Positions 45,273 through 54,274 of a DNA stretch of 64,000 nucleotides are shown here, in pieces. Made by a program: the position numbers and the translations under genes. The DNA comes from Pseudofrankia saprophytica (GTDB taxonomy: Bacteria > Actinomycetota > Actinomycetes > Frankiales > Frankiaceae): the NCBI RefSeq assembly GCF_000235425.2, contig NZ_KI912266.1:6482308-6546307 (forward strand), written 5' to 3'. Below the pieces are notes generated by a model. It was not told the origin of the DNA, did no database searches, and worked only from the letters and a program-made list of their open reading frames with translations. Every line of letters starts with the position of its first letter. Positions within the stretch are counted from its first letter, which is position 1.

Positions 45273-45562
45273 CGCGCACCTCTCCATGTCCTCGACGTCC
45301 ATGTCCTCGACCGACGTCCATGTCCTCGACGCTCGGGTGTTCGGCGCCGGTCGTTCGCGCCCGGCCGACGCCCAGGCGACGTCTGCGCGTCCGGCCGTCG
45401 GCGCGGCGCCATCCGCGCGCGCCACCGTTGCTCTACCTACCCATCCAGTGACAGCGCGCGCAGCCAGTATCGTGCCTGGCCGGCGGGTTCCGCCGGCCGC
45501 GTCCACCGGCGGTCGGCGCGCGCGTGCGTCGCCCCCGCCCGCCGACCAGAAGGAGAACCGCC

Positions 45563-46063
45563 ATGACCGCCCTCGATCCCACGCCCGCCGACACCGTGAC
45601 CAGCGGCGTCGTGGAGGTGCTGGCGCGCCGGCTTGATCCGGGGGTACCGCTGCCCCGGTACGCCCAGCCGCTGGACGCCGGCGCGGATCTCGTCACGGCC
45701 GAGGACGTCACGCTCGCGCCGGGCGAGCGCGCGATCGTCGGAACGGGGCTCGCCATCGCGCTGCCCGCCGGATATGTGGCTTTTGTGCACCCCCGGAGCG
45801 GACTGGCTGCGCGCCACGGGCTCTCCGTGGTCAACGCACCCGGTACCGTCGATGCCGGCTACCGTGGGGAGATCAAAGTAATCCTCATCAACACGGACAG
45901 GACCGAGCCGATCAGGTTGTCCCGCGGCGACCGAATCGCCCAGCTCGTCGTACAGCGCGTGGATCACGCGGTCTTCCGCGAGGTCGACGAGCTGCCGGCC
46001 TCCGGGCGCGGCGACGGTGGCTTCGGCTCGACGGGCATCGCCGGGGGCAACCCCGGTAGCTGA
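45563..46063 (+). CDS. dut: dUTP diphosphatase
   Basis: Hydrolyses dUTP to dUMP and PPi, keeping uracil out of DNA and feeding thymidylate synthesis. 166 aa from ATG 45563 with AAGGAGAA upstream. All five trimeric dUTPase motifs are present: [40 protein letters not shown] and the flexible [11 protein letters not shown] arm. Divergent from DUF4235 and followed by the DUF3710 gene on the same strand. Confidence 0.96.
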   Translation: MTALDPTPADTVTSGVVEVLARRLDPGVPLPRYAQPLDAGADLVTAEDVTLAPGERAIVGTGLAIALPAGYVAFVHPRSGLAARHGLSVVNAPGTVDAGYRGEIKVILINTDRTEPIRLSRGDRIAQLVVQRVDHAVFREVDELPASGRGDGGFGSTGIAGGNPGS

Positions 46064-46187
46064 CCGGGGTTGGCGACACGGGGTTCGTCGACCGGCCCGG
46101 GGACCGTCCAGGTACGGGACCCATCCAGGGTCATCGCTCGTTGACTCGAGTGGACCGGCTTGGTGAGCAGGCAGGAGAGGGAAGGCC

Positions 46188-46916
46188 ATGGCATTCGGGC
46201 GCCGCCGCAGGCAGGAGGCCGACGAGGCCGAGTTCGTCGACGAGGGGCTGGAGCCCGGGGAGCACGCCGACGCGGTCGACAACCCACGGGGCCCGTACGA
46301 CCTCGCCGACGCCCCTCGTGACGACGTCCACCACCTCGATGTCGGGGCCCTACGGGTGCCCGCGCTGGAGGGCGTGCAGATCCAGTTCCAGGTCGAGGAG
46401 GCGTCCGGCCGGCCGATGAGCGTGGTCGTCGCCGACGGCCACAGCGCCATGGAGTTGGCCGTCTTCGCCGCGCCGAAGACCCGGGGCCTGTGGGATGACG
46501 TCCGGGACGAGATCATCGAGCAGCTGGAGGCGAACGGCGGCTCGCCGCGCACCGTCGAGGGCCGCTATGGCCGCGAGCTGGAGCTCGCGCTGCCGACACC
46601 GGTGCCCGGGCAGCTGGTCCCCGGCCGGATGATCGGGATCGACGGCCCGCGCTGGTTCGTGCGCGCCGTGATGACCGGCCCGGGCGCGCTCGACCCGTCC
46701 GAGGCGCCGCTGTTGGAGGAGACGCTGCGCCGCCTGGTGGTCGTGCGCGGCGACGACGCGATGCCGGTTCGCGACCCCCTGCCGCTGAAGCTGCCCAAGG
46801 AGGTCGCCGACCACGTCGGGGGCCTGGACGAGAACGGCGCGGGCACCGGCACCGACGCGACCTCCGGCCGCCCGCAGATGCCCGCCCCCGGCGCCCGCAT
46901 CGCCGAGCTCCGCTGA
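46188..46916 (+). CDS. DUF3710 family protein
   Basis: 242 aa from ATG 46188 with GAGAGGGAAGG upstream. Conserved actinobacterial protein of unknown function, typically next to dut. Characteristic parts: YDLADAPRDDVHHLDVGALRVPALEGVQIQFQVEEASG, PKTRGLWDDVRDEIIEQLEANGG and GIDGPRWFVRAVMTGPGALDPSEA. The ends are low complexity. Cytoplasmic, no recognisable catalytic residues. Likely cotranscribed with dut (125 bp apart). Confidence 0.85.
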   Translation: MAFGRRRRQEADEAEFVDEGLEPGEHADAVDNPRGPYDLADAPRDDVHHLDVGALRVPALEGVQIQFQVEEASGRPMSVVVADGHSAMELAVFAAPKTRGLWDDVRDEIIEQLEANGGSPRTVEGRYGRELELALPTPVPGQLVPGRMIGIDGPRWFVRAVMTGPGALDPSEAPLLEETLRRLVVVRGDDAMPVRDPLPLKLPKEVADHVGGLDENGAGTGTDATSGRPQMPAPGARIAELR

Positions 46917-47062
46917 CCTCTGCCGCCGAAGCGGAAAGCGTCGCGTGTCATTTTCAGGGGCGTCCGGAAACGGGTGACCGGCAAGATGGCTGGGGACGCC
47001 GGCCGTGGCGGTCCACTGTCACAGTCGTGCCGGGCGCGCGGAACGCGCGGCCACGGGCGCTC

Positions 47063-47599
47063 ATGTCCTCGGAGGCAGAGTTGGCCATCTACGCGCTTGG
47101 AGACCTGGTTCCCGACATCGATCCGTCGGCGTACGTCCATCCGGACGCGACCGTGATCGGATCGGTGACGATCGGCCCAGAGTCGTCGATCTGGCCGCGG
47201 GCCGTGCTGCGCGGGGACACCGGAAAGATCATTATTGGGGCCCGCACGTCGATCCAGGACGGCACGGTCGTGCACACCACCGCCCTGCACAGCACGGTCG
47301 TCGGCGACGACTGCGTGGTGGGCCACGTCGCCCACCTGGAGGGCTGCACCGTCGAGAACGGGGCACTCATCGGCTCGGGCTCGATCGTGCTGCACAACGC
47401 CCGGGTGGGCACCGGCGCGATCGTCGGTGCCAACGCGGTCGTCAGCAACAACGGCGTCGTCCCGCCGGGCGCGATGGCCCTCGGCGTCCCCGCCAAGATC
47501 CGCGAAGGCGCCGCCAACCCCGACGGCATCGCCATCGCCGCCGAGCACTACGTCGAGAACGGCAAGCGCTTCCGCGAGGAGCTACGCCGCCTCGACTGA
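47063..47599 (+). CDS. Gamma-carbonic anhydrase-like left-handed beta-helix protein
   Basis: 178 aa. Hexapeptide-repeat beta-helix of the CamH/YrdA/PaaY family (IGSVTIGPESSIWPRAVLRGD, RTSIQDGTVVHTT, VVGDDCVVGHVAHLEGC, NGALIGSGSIVLHN, GVVPPGAMALGVPAKI). Trimer; the active-site metal binds between subunits. His71 and His88 match two zinc ligands, but the third, normally the His of a GHxAxLHG motif, is Glu in GHVAHLEGC, with an extra His two residues earlier. Catalysis is therefore uncertain. Start ATG 47063; the first ten residues may not be translated. Convergent with the ECF41 gene; a 19-bp direct duplication lies between them (about 47619-47655). Confidence 0.85.
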   Translation: MSSEAELAIYALGDLVPDIDPSAYVHPDATVIGSVTIGPESSIWPRAVLRGDTGKIIIGARTSIQDGTVVHTTALHSTVVGDDCVVGHVAHLEGCTVENGALIGSGSIVLHNARVGTGAIVGANAVVSNNGVVPPGAMALGVPAKIREGAANPDGIAIAAEHYVENGKRFREELRRLD

Positions 47600-47680
47600 G
47601 GCTCGGCACCTCGGTGGTCCGAGAGGTCCGGATGGTCCGAGAGGTCCGGGTGGCCGCGACGCGCCCGGGAGCCGGCTGGA

Positions 47681-48673
47681 TCAGCTGCCGCGCAGGTGGC
47701 GAAGCTTGACCGGGTTGGCGACCAGGTCGATCGCAAGGACGCGGCCGCCCTCGGTGGTCAGGGCGACCACGTCGGTCAGCTCGTCGCCGAGGTAGCCCAG
47801 GAAGCCGGGACCGCCGTTGACCTCGGCCGGCACGATGGTCCGCGGGCCGGCCGGGTCCTGCCCCGCCTTCGCGAGGATGCCGAGCAGGAAGCGCGCGACC
47901 TTCTCGGCGCCGACGATCGGCCGGCGTGCCGCCTGGGCCACCCCGCCGCCGTCGGACCGCAGCACGACGTCCGGGTCGAGCAGCTCGAGCAGCGCGGTCA
48001 GGTCGCCGCCGTCCGCCGCCCGTTGGAAGGCCTCCGCGACTCGCCAGCCGCGGGCGGGATCCGGGTCGAACCGGGCACCGCGGGCACGGACGTGGCGGCG
48101 GGCGCGGCTGGCGAGCTGCCGGGACGCCGCGGAAGTACGGCCGGTTATCTCGCCGATCTCGGCGAAGCCGTAGCCGAAGACGTCGTGCAGCACGAGCGCG
48201 GTCCGCTCGGCCGGGGTGAGGGTCTCCATCACGACGAGCATCGCCATGCTGACCGACTCGGCGAGCGTCACCCGGTCCGCCGCCGGGTCGGGCAACGACG
48301 CGGCGGCCGCCCGCTGGGTCGTCATCGCCCCCGCCGTCCCCGCTGTGTAGACCGCGACCGCGTCGAGGCCGCCGACCTCGGCCAGCGGCTCGGGCAGCCA
48401 CGGGCCCACATAGGCCTCCCTGCGGACGCGTGCCGAGCGCAGCTCGTCGAGGCAGAGCCGGCCGACGACGACGGTCAGCCAGGCCCGCAGGTCGTCGGGC
48501 TCGACGTCGGCGCGGTCGAGGCGCAGCCATGCCTCCTGGACGACGTCCTCGGCCTCGGCGAACGAGCCGAGGATCCGGTAGGCCAGGCCGCGCAGGTACC
48601 CGCGTTCGGCCTCGAACGCGGCCGCGAGCCCAGCGGCCCGTCCCTCGGCCGTTTCATCAGGGAAGATCTTCAT
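47681..48673 (-). CDS. ECF41-type RNA polymerase sigma factor with C-terminal SnoaL-like domain
   Basis: 330 aa from ATG 48673. Sigma region 2 (FEAERGYLRGLAYRILGSFAEAEDVVQEAWLRLDR) and region 4 (TLTPAERTALVLHDVFGYGFAEIGEITGRTSAASRQLASRARRHV) are followed by a SnoaL/NTF2-like extension (VAEAFQRAADGGDLTALLELLDPDVVLRSDGGG...). The WLPEPL motif, the DGGG motif and the terminal NPVKLRHL (NPDKL-like) are the three ECF41 marks; in this group the C-terminal domain replaces an anti-sigma factor. ECF41 genes usually sit beside an oxidoreductase/carboxymuconolactone-type target gene; none is adjacent here (valS is upstream, gamma-CA converges). Confidence 0.88.
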   Translation of the reverse strand: MKIFPDETAEGRAAGLAAAFEAERGYLRGLAYRILGSFAEAEDVVQEAWLRLDRADVEPDDLRAWLTVVVGRLCLDELRSARVRREAYVGPWLPEPLAEVGGLDAVAVYTAGTAGAMTTQRAAAASLPDPAADRVTLAESVSMAMLVVMETLTPAERTALVLHDVFGYGFAEIGEITGRTSAASRQLASRARRHVRARGARFDPDPARGWRVAEAFQRAADGGDLTALLELLDPDVVLRSDGGGVAQAARRPIVGAEKVARFLLGILAKAGQDPAGPRTIVPAEVNGGPGFLGYLGDELTDVVALTTEGGRVLAIDLVANPVKLRHLRGS

Positions 48674-48785
48674 CGTCTCTCCGCAACTCAGCTCTTCTGC
48701 GTCGAGAGGAGGACGAGACACCGGCCCGGGATGTGACGGGGGCGCCGAGCGCCCCCGTCACTGGCCGGAGGGCCCTGGCGGTCGG

Positions 48786-51464
48786 TCAGACCGCCGCGGG
48801 CCTGGGAACCAGCTCGACGGCCACGGTGATCTCGCCGGTGGCCTCGACGAAGGCGAGGTCGGCGATGCTGCCGGCGTTGCGAAGGTCGGAGCCGACCGGG
48901 CCGAGCAGGGCGAGGACGTCCGGCTCGGCGCCGACCCGGGCCGAGGCGACCTCGGCCTTCATCGACACCTTGGCCTCGGACTTGGCGCGCCGCACCGCGG
49001 AGAGCACCACGCCGACCACCTCGAGCTGGCGCGCCGGCGCCGCCTCGGCGAGCTTGCGCAGCTGCGGCGCCTCCGGCCAGCGCGCCCGGTGCACCGAGCC
49101 GGCCTGCCACCAGGACCAGACCTCCTCGGTGACGAACGGCAGGAACGGCGCGAACAGCCGCAGCAGCGTCGAGAGCGCCACCGCGAGCGTCGCCCGCGCC
49201 GAGGCAGCGCCCGCCTCACCGGCGCCGCCATAGGCGCGGCCCTTCACCAGCTCGACATAGTCGTCGCAGAACGTCCAGAAGAACGACTCGGTGATCTCGA
49301 GCGCGCGGGCGTAGTCGTAGCCGTCGAAGGCGGCGGTCGCCTGGTCGACGACGTCGGCGAGGCTCGCGAGCAGCGCCCGGTCCAGCGGCTCGGTCACCGC
49401 GGCCAGCGTCGCCTCGTCGGCGGCGTCCCCGGTCGCGATGCCAGCCGGCAGCGCGGCGCCGCCCTCACCGTCGACGATGCCCAGCGCGAACCGGCTCGCG
49501 TTGAGAATCTTGATCGCGAGCCGGCGGCCGATCTTCATCTGGCCGACGTCGAACGCCGTGTCCGTCCCCGGCCGGCCGGAGGCCGCCCAGTAGCGGACGC
49601 CGTCCGAGCCGTGCTCCTCGAGCAGCCCCATCGGGGTGACCACGTTGCCCTTGGACTTGGACATCTTCTTGCGGTCGGGGTCCAGGATCCAGCCGGAGAT
49701 CGCCGCGTCCGACCAGGGCAGCACGCCGTGCTCCTCGTGGCTGCGCACCACGGTCGAGAACAGCCAGGTCCGGATGATCTCGTGAGCCTGCGGGCGCAGG
49801 TCCATCGGGAACACCCGCGCGAACAGGTCCGCGTCGTAGCCCCAGCCGCCGGCGATCTGCGGCGTCAGCGACGAGGTCGCCCAGGTGTCCATGACGTCGG
49901 GGTCGCCGGTGAAACCGCCGGGCACGTCGCGCTGGGCGGCGGTGTAGCCGGGCGGGACGTCCGTCGACGGGTCGAGGGGCAGGCTGTCCTCGGCGGCCAG
50001 GATCGGTGCCTCGTAACGCGGCTCGCCATCCTCGTCGAGCTCGTACCAGACCGGGAACGGCACGCCGAAGAAGCGCTGCCGGGAGACCAGCCAGTCGCCG
50101 TTGAGGCCATCGACCCAGTTCTCGTAGCGGACCCGCATGTGCGGCGGGTGCCAGCGCAGCTGGGCGCCGCGCTCGCGCAGCGCGGCCCGCAGCTCCTCGT
50201 CGCGGCCGCCGTTGCGGATGTACCACTGCCGGGTGGAGACGATCTCCAGCGGGCGGTCACCCTTCTCGTAGAACTTCACCGGGTGCTCGATCGGCCTCGG
50301 CTCGCCCTGCAGCGCGCCGGCCTCCCGGAGCAGCTCGACGATCCGGGTCTTGGCGGCGTGCACGGTCTTGCTCGCGATCTCCCCGTACGCCGCCCGACCG
50401 GCGTCGCTGTCGATCGCGGCCGGCGGGTCGGCCAGCAGCCGGCCGTCGCGGCCGATGACGGCCCGGGCGGGCAGGCTCAGCTCGCGCCACCAGATCACGT
50501 CGGTGAGGTCGCCGAACGTACAGATCATCGCGATGCCGGAGCCCTTCTCCGGGTCCGCGAGCCGGTGCGCGACCACCGGCACCTCGACGCCGAACAGCGG
50601 CGTGCGCACGGTCTTGCCGAACAGCGACTGGTAGCGCTCGTCGTCCGGGTGCGCGACCAGCGCGACGCAGGCCGCCAACAGCTCGGGGCGGGTCGTCTCG
50701 ATGATCACGTGGCCGTCGCCGCTCGCCTTCGGGAAGGCGAGCGTGTGGTAGGCGCCGGGGCGGGGCCGGTCCTCCAGCTCGGCCTGGGCCACGGCGGTGC
50801 GGAACGTGACGTCCCACAGCGTCGGCGCCTCGGCCAGGTAGGCGTTGCCGCGCGCGTAGTTGCGCAGGAACGCCCGCTGGGCGACGGCGCGCGAGCGGGT
50901 GTCGATCGTCGCGTAGGTCTGCGTCCAGTCGACGGACAGGCCGAGGCGACGCCAGAGCTCCTCGAAGCCCTTCTCGTCCTCGAGCGTCAGCTCCTCGCAC
51001 AGCTCGACGAAGTTGCGCCGGCTGATCGGGATCTGCTCCTTGCCCGGCTTGGCCGGCGGGGTGAACTCCGGGTCGTACTGGACGGACGGGTCGCAGCGCA
51101 CGCCGTAGAAGTTCTGCACCCGCCGCTCGGTCGGCAGGCCGTTGTCGTCGAACCCCATCGGGTAGAAGACCTCGAGGCCGCGCATCCGCTGGTAGCGGGC
51201 GATCAGGTCGGTGTGGGTGTACGAGAAGACGTGGCCGACGTGCAGCGAGCCGCTTACGGTCGGCGGCGGAGTGTCGATCGAGTAGACGCGCGCGCGCTCG
51301 ACCGTGCGGTCGAACCGGTACGTCTGCTGGTCCTGCCATACCGAGGACCAGCGCTCCTCGACCCCGTCGAGACTCGGTTTCGCTGGAATCGCCCGAGCGG
51401 CCGGCTGCGTCGCCGGCTGGCGCTGCGTTGTCGGCTGGCGCTGGGCACCGTCTGTTGACACCAC
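48786..51464 (-). CDS. valS: Valyl-tRNA synthetase
   Basis: Charges tRNA-Val, with editing of Thr. 892 aa. HIGH motif as HVGHVFSYTHTD in PPPTVSGSLHVGHV (about residue 55). The CP1 editing domain has its typical motifs in the middle, and the KMSKS loop is KKMSKSKGNV. An anticodon-binding domain and a C-terminal region finish it. It starts GTG at 51464 (a GTG at 51461 is an alternative), with a Gln/Arg/Pro-rich 30-residue head coded by repeated CAGCG/CAACC triplets. The gene for inositol monophosphatase lies 67 bp upstream on the same strand. Confidence 0.97.
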   Translation of the reverse strand: MVSTDGAQRQPTTQRQPATQPAARAIPAKPSLDGVEERWSSVWQDQQTYRFDRTVERARVYSIDTPPPTVSGSLHVGHVFSYTHTDLIARYQRMRGLEVFYPMGFDDNGLPTERRVQNFYGVRCDPSVQYDPEFTPPAKPGKEQIPISRRNFVELCEELTLEDEKGFEELWRRLGLSVDWTQTYATIDTRSRAVAQRAFLRNYARGNAYLAEAPTLWDVTFRTAVAQAELEDRPRPGAYHTLAFPKASGDGHVIIETTRPELLAACVALVAHPDDERYQSLFGKTVRTPLFGVEVPVVAHRLADPEKGSGIAMICTFGDLTDVIWWRELSLPARAVIGRDGRLLADPPAAIDSDAGRAAYGEIASKTVHAAKTRIVELLREAGALQGEPRPIEHPVKFYEKGDRPLEIVSTRQWYIRNGGRDEELRAALRERGAQLRWHPPHMRVRYENWVDGLNGDWLVSRQRFFGVPFPVWYELDEDGEPRYEAPILAAEDSLPLDPSTDVPPGYTAAQRDVPGGFTGDPDVMDTWATSSLTPQIAGGWGYDADLFARVFPMDLRPQAHEIIRTWLFSTVVRSHEEHGVLPWSDAAISGWILDPDRKKMSKSKGNVVTPMGLLEEHGSDGVRYWAASGRPGTDTAFDVGQMKIGRRLAIKILNASRFALGIVDGEGGAALPAGIATGDAADEATLAAVTEPLDRALLASLADVVDQATAAFDGYDYARALEITESFFWTFCDDYVELVKGRAYGGAGEAGAASARATLAVALSTLLRLFAPFLPFVTEEVWSWWQAGSVHRARWPEAPQLRKLAEAAPARQLEVVGVVLSAVRRAKSEAKVSMKAEVASARVGAEPDVLALLGPVGSDLRNAGSIADLAFVEATGEITVAVELVPRPAAV

Positions 51465-51531
51465 CCTTCCATCCTATGGGTGATCGCCAACCGGTTATTC
51501 GGCGCCGCCGCCGCACCGCGCCGCGCCGCCG

Positions 51532-52338
51532 CTAGTCGCGGTCGGCGCGGGGGGTCTCGGCGAGCAGGGCGGCCAGCGCGGTGAAGATCGCCGGCGGGGC
51601 CGCGAGGTAGAGGTCCTCGCCGCCGGGCGCTCCGTCCAGGCCGCCGGTGACGGCTCCGGCCTCCGCGGCGATCAGGCCGCCGGCGGCGTGGTCCCAGGGC
51701 TTCAGGCCGCGCTCGTAGTAGGCGTCGAGCGTGCCGGCGGCGACCGCGCACAGGTCCAGCGAGGCCGCGCCCATCCGGCGGATGTCCCGCACCCGCGGGA
51801 TCACCCTGGTCAGTACGGCGACCTGGGCCGTGCGCCGCGCGACGGTGTAGCCGAACCCGGTGGCGACGAGCGCCATCTCGAGGCTCGTCACTCCCGAGGC
51901 GCGCAGCGGCCGGCCGTCCAGCGCGGCGCCCCCACCGCGCAGCGCCGTGTAGGTGCGCCCGAGCGCGGGCGCGTGCACGACGCCGGCGACGACCTCACCG
52001 TCCACCTCGACGCCGATGGAGACGGCCCAGTTCGGCAGGTTGTAGAGGAAGTTGACGGTCCCGTCGATCGGGTCGACGATCCAGCGCACCCCGCTGGTCC
52101 CGACCGCGTCCGAGCCTTCCTCGCCGAGGATCCCGTCCCCTGGCCGTGCCTCGTGCAGCCGCCTGGCGACCAGCTCCTCGGAGGCCCGGTCCAGCGCCGT
52201 CACGACGTCCGTCGGCGACGACTTCGTCGACTCCGCCGCCACGGTCCCCGCCCGCCCCCGCACCAGCAGGTCCCCCGCCTCCGCGGCGACGTCCAGGGCC
52301 AGGGCCAGCAGCTCCTCCGCCCCAGGCTGATCAGCCAT
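51532..52338 (-). CDS. Inositol monophosphatase family protein
   Basis: 268 aa from ATG 52338. Mg-dependent phosphatase signatures: GEEGSDAVG, WIVDPIDGTVNFLYNLPNWAVSIG (DPxDGT), RRMGAASLDLCAVAAG and LKPWDHAAGGLIAAEAGA (third metal Asp). In actinobacteria such enzymes give myo-inositol for phosphatidylinositol and mycothiol, or act on other sugar phosphates; the substrate is not settled from sequence. Distinct from the CysQ-type enzyme at 5.3 kb, which has the sulfur-linked context. Divergent from the ThDP enzyme gene with 199 bp between. Confidence 0.88.
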   Translation of the reverse strand: MADQPGAEELLALALDVAAEAGDLLVRGRAGTVAAESTKSSPTDVVTALDRASEELVARRLHEARPGDGILGEEGSDAVGTSGVRWIVDPIDGTVNFLYNLPNWAVSIGVEVDGEVVAGVVHAPALGRTYTALRGGGAALDGRPLRASGVTSLEMALVATGFGYTVARRTAQVAVLTRVIPRVRDIRRMGAASLDLCAVAAGTLDAYYERGLKPWDHAAGGLIAAEAGAVTGGLDGAPGGEDLYLAAPPAIFTALAALLAETPRADRD

Positions 52339-52491
52339 CGCGCCGCACCCCATCCACATCCACAGCATCACGCACGGCAACCGCCTCGGCGGCGGGCACG
52401 GACATCCTCACGCGGTCATCCTGCCAACCCGACCTGAACAACCACGCGCTTGTCCGCCCCGCCGAGCTGTGAGCCCGCCCACCGCCGCCCG

Positions 52492-52509
52492 GCCGGTGGG
52501 CCCACCGGC
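52492..52509. promoter_or_regulatory. 18-bp perfect palindrome upstream of the ThDP enzyme gene
   Basis: GCCGGTGGG followed immediately by its exact complement, 29 bp before the ATG at 52538. Could be an operator; GC-only palindromes also arise by chance in this DNA, so confidence is low. Confidence 0.3.
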
Positions 52510-52537
52510 AGCCAGGCCCGCGGCCTAGGATCCGATC

Positions 52538-54181
52538 ATGCTGGTGCGTGAGGCGATCGGTCGGTTTCTCGGCGAGCAGGGGGTGCGGGTCGCCTTCGGG
52601 GTCGTCGGCAGCGGGAACTTTCATGTGACGGGCGCGCTGGTGGCGGCGGGGGCGCGGTTCGTCGCGGCGCGGCATGAGGGTGGGGCCGTGTGCATGGCGG
52701 ACGGGTACGCGCGGATGTCCGGCGAGGTCGGTGTGCTGTCCGTGCACCAGGGACCCGGGTTCACGAACGCGATGACGGGGCTCGCCGAGGCGGCGAAGAG
52801 CGCGACCCCGCTGCTCGTCCTCGCGCCCGAGGCGGCCGACGAGCGGTCCAACTTCTTCGTCGACCAGGCGGCGATGGCCACGGCAGTGGGAGCCGTTCCG
52901 ATCCGGGTGCGCTCGCCGCGCACCGCGCTCGCGGATGTGGCCCGGGCCTACGCGACGGCTCGCAACCTGGGCGAGACGGTCGTGCTGGGCATTCCGATCG
53001 ACGTCCAGGACGAGGAGCTGTCGGACGGGCCGACGCCCGTGGTGCCGGTCGCGGCGAAGCCGCCGGTCGCGCGCACGGGCGATGCCGCCCAGCTGGCCGA
53101 GATCCTGCTCGACGCGCGGCGGCCGGTCTTCATCGCCGGCCGGGGGGCACGCTCACCGGGGGCCGCGGCCGCGATTCGCCGCCTCGCCGACGAGACCGGC
53201 GCGCTGCTGGCGACCTCCGCGGTCGCGCGCGGACTGTTCCACGACAGCCCCTGGGATCTCGACGTCTCGGGCGGCTTCGCCTCGCCGCTCGCGGCCGAGC
53301 TGATCGGTGCCGCGGACGTGCTCGTCGGGTTCGGCTGCGCCCTGAACATGTGGACCACGCGGCACGGCAAGCTGATCGATCCGGAGGCCACCGTCGTCCA
53401 GGTCGACAGCGACCCGGCGCGGCTGGGGCGCAGCCGCCCCGTCCACCTGGGGCTCTGGGGTGGTGTCCAGGAGACCGCGAACCAGGTGGCCGGAATCATC
53501 GACATTCTCCGCAAGGGCCGCTCGCCCTCACAGCCTGGCTATCGTGCCCCGGCGCTGGCCAAGCGGATCGCCGCCGAGCATCGCTGGGATCAGGTGCCGT
53601 TCGACGACCTCTCGACCGGCACGCTCATCGATCCCCGCACGCTGTCGATCGAGCTGAACCGGCTGCTGCCGGAGGAACGAGTCGTCTCGATCGACTCGGG
53701 GAACTTCATGGGCTGGCCGTCGATGTATCTGGACGTGCCGGACGAGAACGGCTTCTGCTTCACCCAGGCGTTCCAGTCGATCGGGCTGGGCCTGGCCACC
53801 GGGATCGGCGCCGCGATCGCCCAGCCGGACCGGCTGCCGGTCGTCGGCACCGGTGACGGCGGCTTCATGATGGGGATCTCCGAGCTCGACACCGCCGTCC
53901 GGCTGAAGCTGTCGCTGGTCGTGATCGTCTACAACGACTCGGCGTACGGCGCGGAGGTGCACCACTTCACCGACGGCGCCCCGCTCGACAACGTCACCTT
54001 CCCGGACACCGACATCGCGGCGATCGCCCGCGGCCACGGCTGCGCGGGCGTCACGGTCCGCTCGATCGGCGACCTCGACGCGGTCAAAGGATGGCTCGCG
54101 GACCCGAGCGTCCCACTCGTGATCGACGCCAAGATCGTCCCGATGGCCTCGTGGTGGCTACAGGAAGCCTTCGGCCACTAG
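52538..54181 (+). CDS. ThDP-dependent enzyme of the acetolactate-synthase/decarboxylase superfamily
   Basis: 547 aa. Three-domain ThDP enzyme: ARHEGGAVCMADGYAR with the cofactor-activating Glu (about residue 47), central Rossmann domain GRGARSPGAAAAIRRLADETGALL, and the ThDP/Mg site GTGDGGFMMGISELDTAV...YNDSAYG (GDG...N). Substrate cannot be told: acetolactate synthase, oxalyl-CoA, benzoylformate and sulfoacetaldehyde enzymes are all relatives, and this is not a standard IlvB (no IlvN beside it). It is followed at 94 bp by a cyclase-family gene on the same strand; the two probably act in one small catabolic or modification route. Possible operator at 52492-52509. Confidence 0.8.
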   Translation: MLVREAIGRFLGEQGVRVAFGVVGSGNFHVTGALVAAGARFVAARHEGGAVCMADGYARMSGEVGVLSVHQGPGFTNAMTGLAEAAKSATPLLVLAPEAADERSNFFVDQAAMATAVGAVPIRVRSPRTALADVARAYATARNLGETVVLGIPIDVQDEELSDGPTPVVPVAAKPPVARTGDAAQLAEILLDARRPVFIAGRGARSPGAAAAIRRLADETGALLATSAVARGLFHDSPWDLDVSGGFASPLAAELIGAADVLVGFGCALNMWTTRHGKLIDPEATVVQVDSDPARLGRSRPVHLGLWGGVQETANQVAGIIDILRKGRSPSQPGYRAPALAKRIAAEHRWDQVPFDDLSTGTLIDPRTLSIELNRLLPEERVVSIDSGNFMGWPSMYLDVPDENGFCFTQAFQSIGLGLATGIGAAIAQPDRLPVVGTGDGGFMMGISELDTAVRLKLSLVVIVYNDSAYGAEVHHFTDGAPLDNVTFPDTDIAAIARGHGCAGVTVRSIGDLDAVKGWLADPSVPLVIDAKIVPMASWWLQEAFGH

Positions 54182-54274
54182 AAAGACAAGGCGACCAGGT
54201 CGTCTCCCCCATCACCAACACCGCCCCGGCCCGACGGGGTGTTCGGCGCAGTCGCGCCGGAGAGAGGTTCGGCT

